14,972 nt of DNA from Bacillota bacterium (GTDB lineage: Bacteria > Bacillota_G > Limnochordia > DTU010). Shown here one piece after another: positions 13,310 through 14,972 of this stretch. Position 1 is the first letter of the stretch. Each line of letters starts with the position of its first letter. The translations under genes were made by a program, and so were the position numbers. The notes below the pieces were generated by a model. The model was not told the origin of the DNA and ran no database searches. It saw nothing but the letters and a program-made list of their open reading frames with translations. The stretch covers positions 1 to 14,972 of the forward strand of contig JAAZLQ010000100.1 of NCBI GenBank assembly GCA_012799255.1, in the 5' to 3' direction.

Positions 13310-14972
13310 TTAGAAGATAGAAAATGCGATAAACAACCCGGCAGCCAACGATGCGATTAGTGAGACCACAGTGATTTGAGTGTTGATGGATGGACCAGCC
13401 GTGTCCTTGAAAGGATCACCCACAGTGTCTCCCACCACGGCAGCCTTATGGGCAGCGGAGCCCTTGCCGCCTACGTGGCCGGCCTCAATATACTTTTTCG
13501 CATTATCCCACAGGCCGCCAGAGTTACTCATAAACAGAGCTAAGAGCAGTCCACTCACAATGTTTCCTGCCAAAAACCCGCCTATGGCGGTTACTCCTCC
13601 GACAAAGCCAACTGCCAAGGTAACCACAATGGCCATCAGTCCTGCAGGAATCAACTCCTTGAGGGCACCTTCGGTGGCGATAGCAATGCAATTAGCATAG
13701 TCGGGCGTTGCATTAGATTTTCCTTCTTTGAGCCCTGGAATCTCTGCAAATTGCCTGTGGATCTCAGCTACCATCCGTTCTGCATTGCGATCCACTCCTA
13801 GCATGAGCATGGCGGAAAAAACGGCAGGTACTGCTGCACCAACAATCAGGCCGAAAAAGACCAATGGGTTCATAATGTCAAAGCCCGCGAGTAACTCCAT
13901 TCCTCGAGTTAATAGCACCTCATTAGCTTCTGACAAAAATGCACCCAATAGCGCAATTACCGTGAGTCCAGCTGCGCTAATGGCGAACCCTTTGGTAATC
14001 GCCTTTACTGTGTTACCAGCACTATCCAGCTCGTCTGTGATTCGTAAAGCATCGTTCCCCAAGTCTGCCATTTCCACTAATCCTCGAGCATTGTCCACGA
14101 TTGGTCCATAGGCATCGTTAGAAATAATCATACCGACGATTGAGAGCATTCCCACTGCCGCCATAGCGATGCCAAAGAGGGCATCGGTAGTGGTCGTTGG
14201 GTCGATACCATTAGTAATTGTGTAAGCTGCCAAAGCAGACACAGCTATCCCGACCAAGGCAGGGAAAACACTTAAGAATCCGTAACTGGTTCCAGAAAGG
14301 ATTGTGAAGGCTGGACCAGATCCAGATGCATTAGCTACATGGCGAACTGGATTCTTCTCGTCATTAGTGAAATAGTCGGTGGCAACGCCAATGATGACTC
14401 CTACTGCCAAACCGATGATAGTTGCTCCCCAATAGTACCAACTAAAATCGAACAAATACGTTGCTAAGGCTGTTAAAGCTGCGAAGATCGAGGTAGTAAC
14501 ATAAGTTGATTTGCTTAGTGCCCCTGTGGGGTTAGCTCCTGGGGCGATTCTGGCCATTAATACTCCAATAATGGAAGCAAGTAGCCCTGAGGAAGCGTAA
14601 CAAAAGACCATGTTAGTGAACTGACCAATTCCCCGATCTAGTGCCATTGCCAAGACTAAAGCCGCAGAAAGGGAAGCCACATGGGAGTCAAACAAATCTG
14701 CACCCATTCCGGCCACGTCTCCCACGTTATCGCCTACATTATCGGCGATTACTGCAGGATTGCGGGGATCATCTTCGGGAATTCCTAACTCAACTTTGCC
14801 CACTAAATCAGCTGCAATATCGGCGGTCTTGGTGAAAATTCCTCCACCTGCCTTGGCGAATAGGGCCAAGGAAGATGCACCAAAACTGAAACCTAAAGTC
14901 AAGGCCGCATCGCCTGTAAGGATGATGATACCGGTGACTCCTAAGAGGCTCGAGCCAACCACCGCCATGCCC
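13310..14972 (-). CDS. hppA: Proton-pumping membrane pyrophosphatase (partial, N-terminus beyond window)
   Basis: C-terminal 554 residues or so of a polytopic membrane pyrophosphatase that couples pyrophosphate hydrolysis to ion export. The frame stays open to the right edge; the ATG at 14968 is internal, since the family runs to about 650-700 residues. The active-site signature NVGDNVGDVAGMGADLF is encoded near 14690-14740, with GGGIFTKTADI just before it and the late KYIEAGHVGGKGSAAH and VGDTVGDPFKDTAGP motifs near the end. In the segment GNTVKAITKGFAI the lysine (codon 14003-14005) and threonine (13994-13996) stand where potassium-independent enzymes have Lys and Thr and potassium-dependent ones Ala and Gly/Ala. 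That points to a K+-independent, H+-pumping enzyme. A terminator lies a few bases after the stop. Confidence 0.96.
   Translation of the reverse strand, partial: GMAVVGSSLLGVTGIIILTGDAALTLGFSFGASSLALFAKAGGGIFTKTADIAADLVGKVELGIPEDDPRNPAVIADNVGDNVGDVAGMGADLFDSHVASLSAALVLAMALDRGIGQFTNMVFCYASSGLLASIIGVLMARIAPGANPTGALSKSTYVTTSIFAALTALATYLFDFSWYYWGATIIGLAVGVIIGVATDYFTNDEKNPVRHVANASGSGPAFTILSGTSYGFLSVFPALVGIAVSALAAYTITNGIDPTTTTDALFGIAMAAVGMLSIVGMIISNDAYGPIVDNARGLVEMADLGNDALRITDELDSAGNTVKAITKGFAISAAGLTVIALLGAFLSEANEVLLTRGMELLAGFDIMNPLVFFGLIVGAAVPAVFSAMLMLGVDRNAERMVAEIHRQFAEIPGLKEGKSNATPDYANCIAIATEGALKELIPAGLMAIVVTLAVGFVGGVTAIGGFLAGNIVSGLLLALFMSNSGGLWDNAKKYIEAGHVGGKGSAAHKAAVVGDTVGDPFKDTAGPSINTQITVVSLIASLAAGLFIAFSIF

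Noticed and set aside
13380..14111. Two open frames on the plus strand opposite hppA
   Set aside because: Low-complexity Pro/Ser/Ala-rich products typical of antisense frames of a conserved membrane protein gene; hppA motifs fix the other strand as coding.

Overview
The window looks like chromosomal DNA of a bacterium of the Bacillota type, probably an anaerobe and possibly a spore-former. The reasons are strong GGAGG-type ribosome binding sites, several TTG and GTG starts, a YheC/YheD-type (spore-coat-associated) ATP-grasp protein, a methionine gamma-lyase and a membrane pyrophosphatase. Base composition looks like the mid-40s % G+C by eye. No rRNA, tRNA, CRISPR array, insertion sequence or phage gene is visible. 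The exact lineage cannot be set from this sequence alone.

Layout. Bases 1-3690 (minus strand) hold a peptide/oligosaccharide-type ABC importer: a very large substrate-binding protein followed by a DppB-type permease that runs off the left edge. The two are separated by a strong intercistronic hairpin. Bases 4006-5019 (minus) encode a YheC/D-type ATP-grasp protein, divergent from a small cysteine-bearing protein of unknown function (5190-5444, plus) with its own terminator. A RimJ/RimL-like acetyltransferase (5555-6157, plus) and methionine gamma-lyase mdeA (6207-7400, minus) converge on a shared bidirectional terminator. From 7549 to 13259 seven plus-strand genes form one tight operon: a nucleoside/tRNA-type deaminase, a HAD phosphatase, a cyclase-family (kynurenine formamidase-like) hydrolase, an uncharacterised alpha/alpha-toroid protein, a Ste24-type M48 membrane protease, a GyrI-like protein, and a Nudix hydrolase fused to an AAC(6')-type aminoglycoside acetyltransferase domain. 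A second bidirectional terminator follows. Then comes the C-terminal part of hppA on the minus strand, a proton-pumping pyrophosphatase with the residues of the potassium-independent class, running off the right edge.

The most unusual items are two. First, the binding protein at 1183-3690 appears circularly permuted: the segment that normally forms the second half of a family-5 binding protein comes first, directly after the signal peptide, and the usual N-terminal half comes second, followed by an extra beta-rich domain. Second, the last operon gene fuses a nucleotide-pool-cleaning Nudix domain to a full-length AAC(6')-like domain. It sits in an operon whose members mostly act on small damaged, foreign or modified molecules, which suggests a chemical-defence or housecleaning unit.
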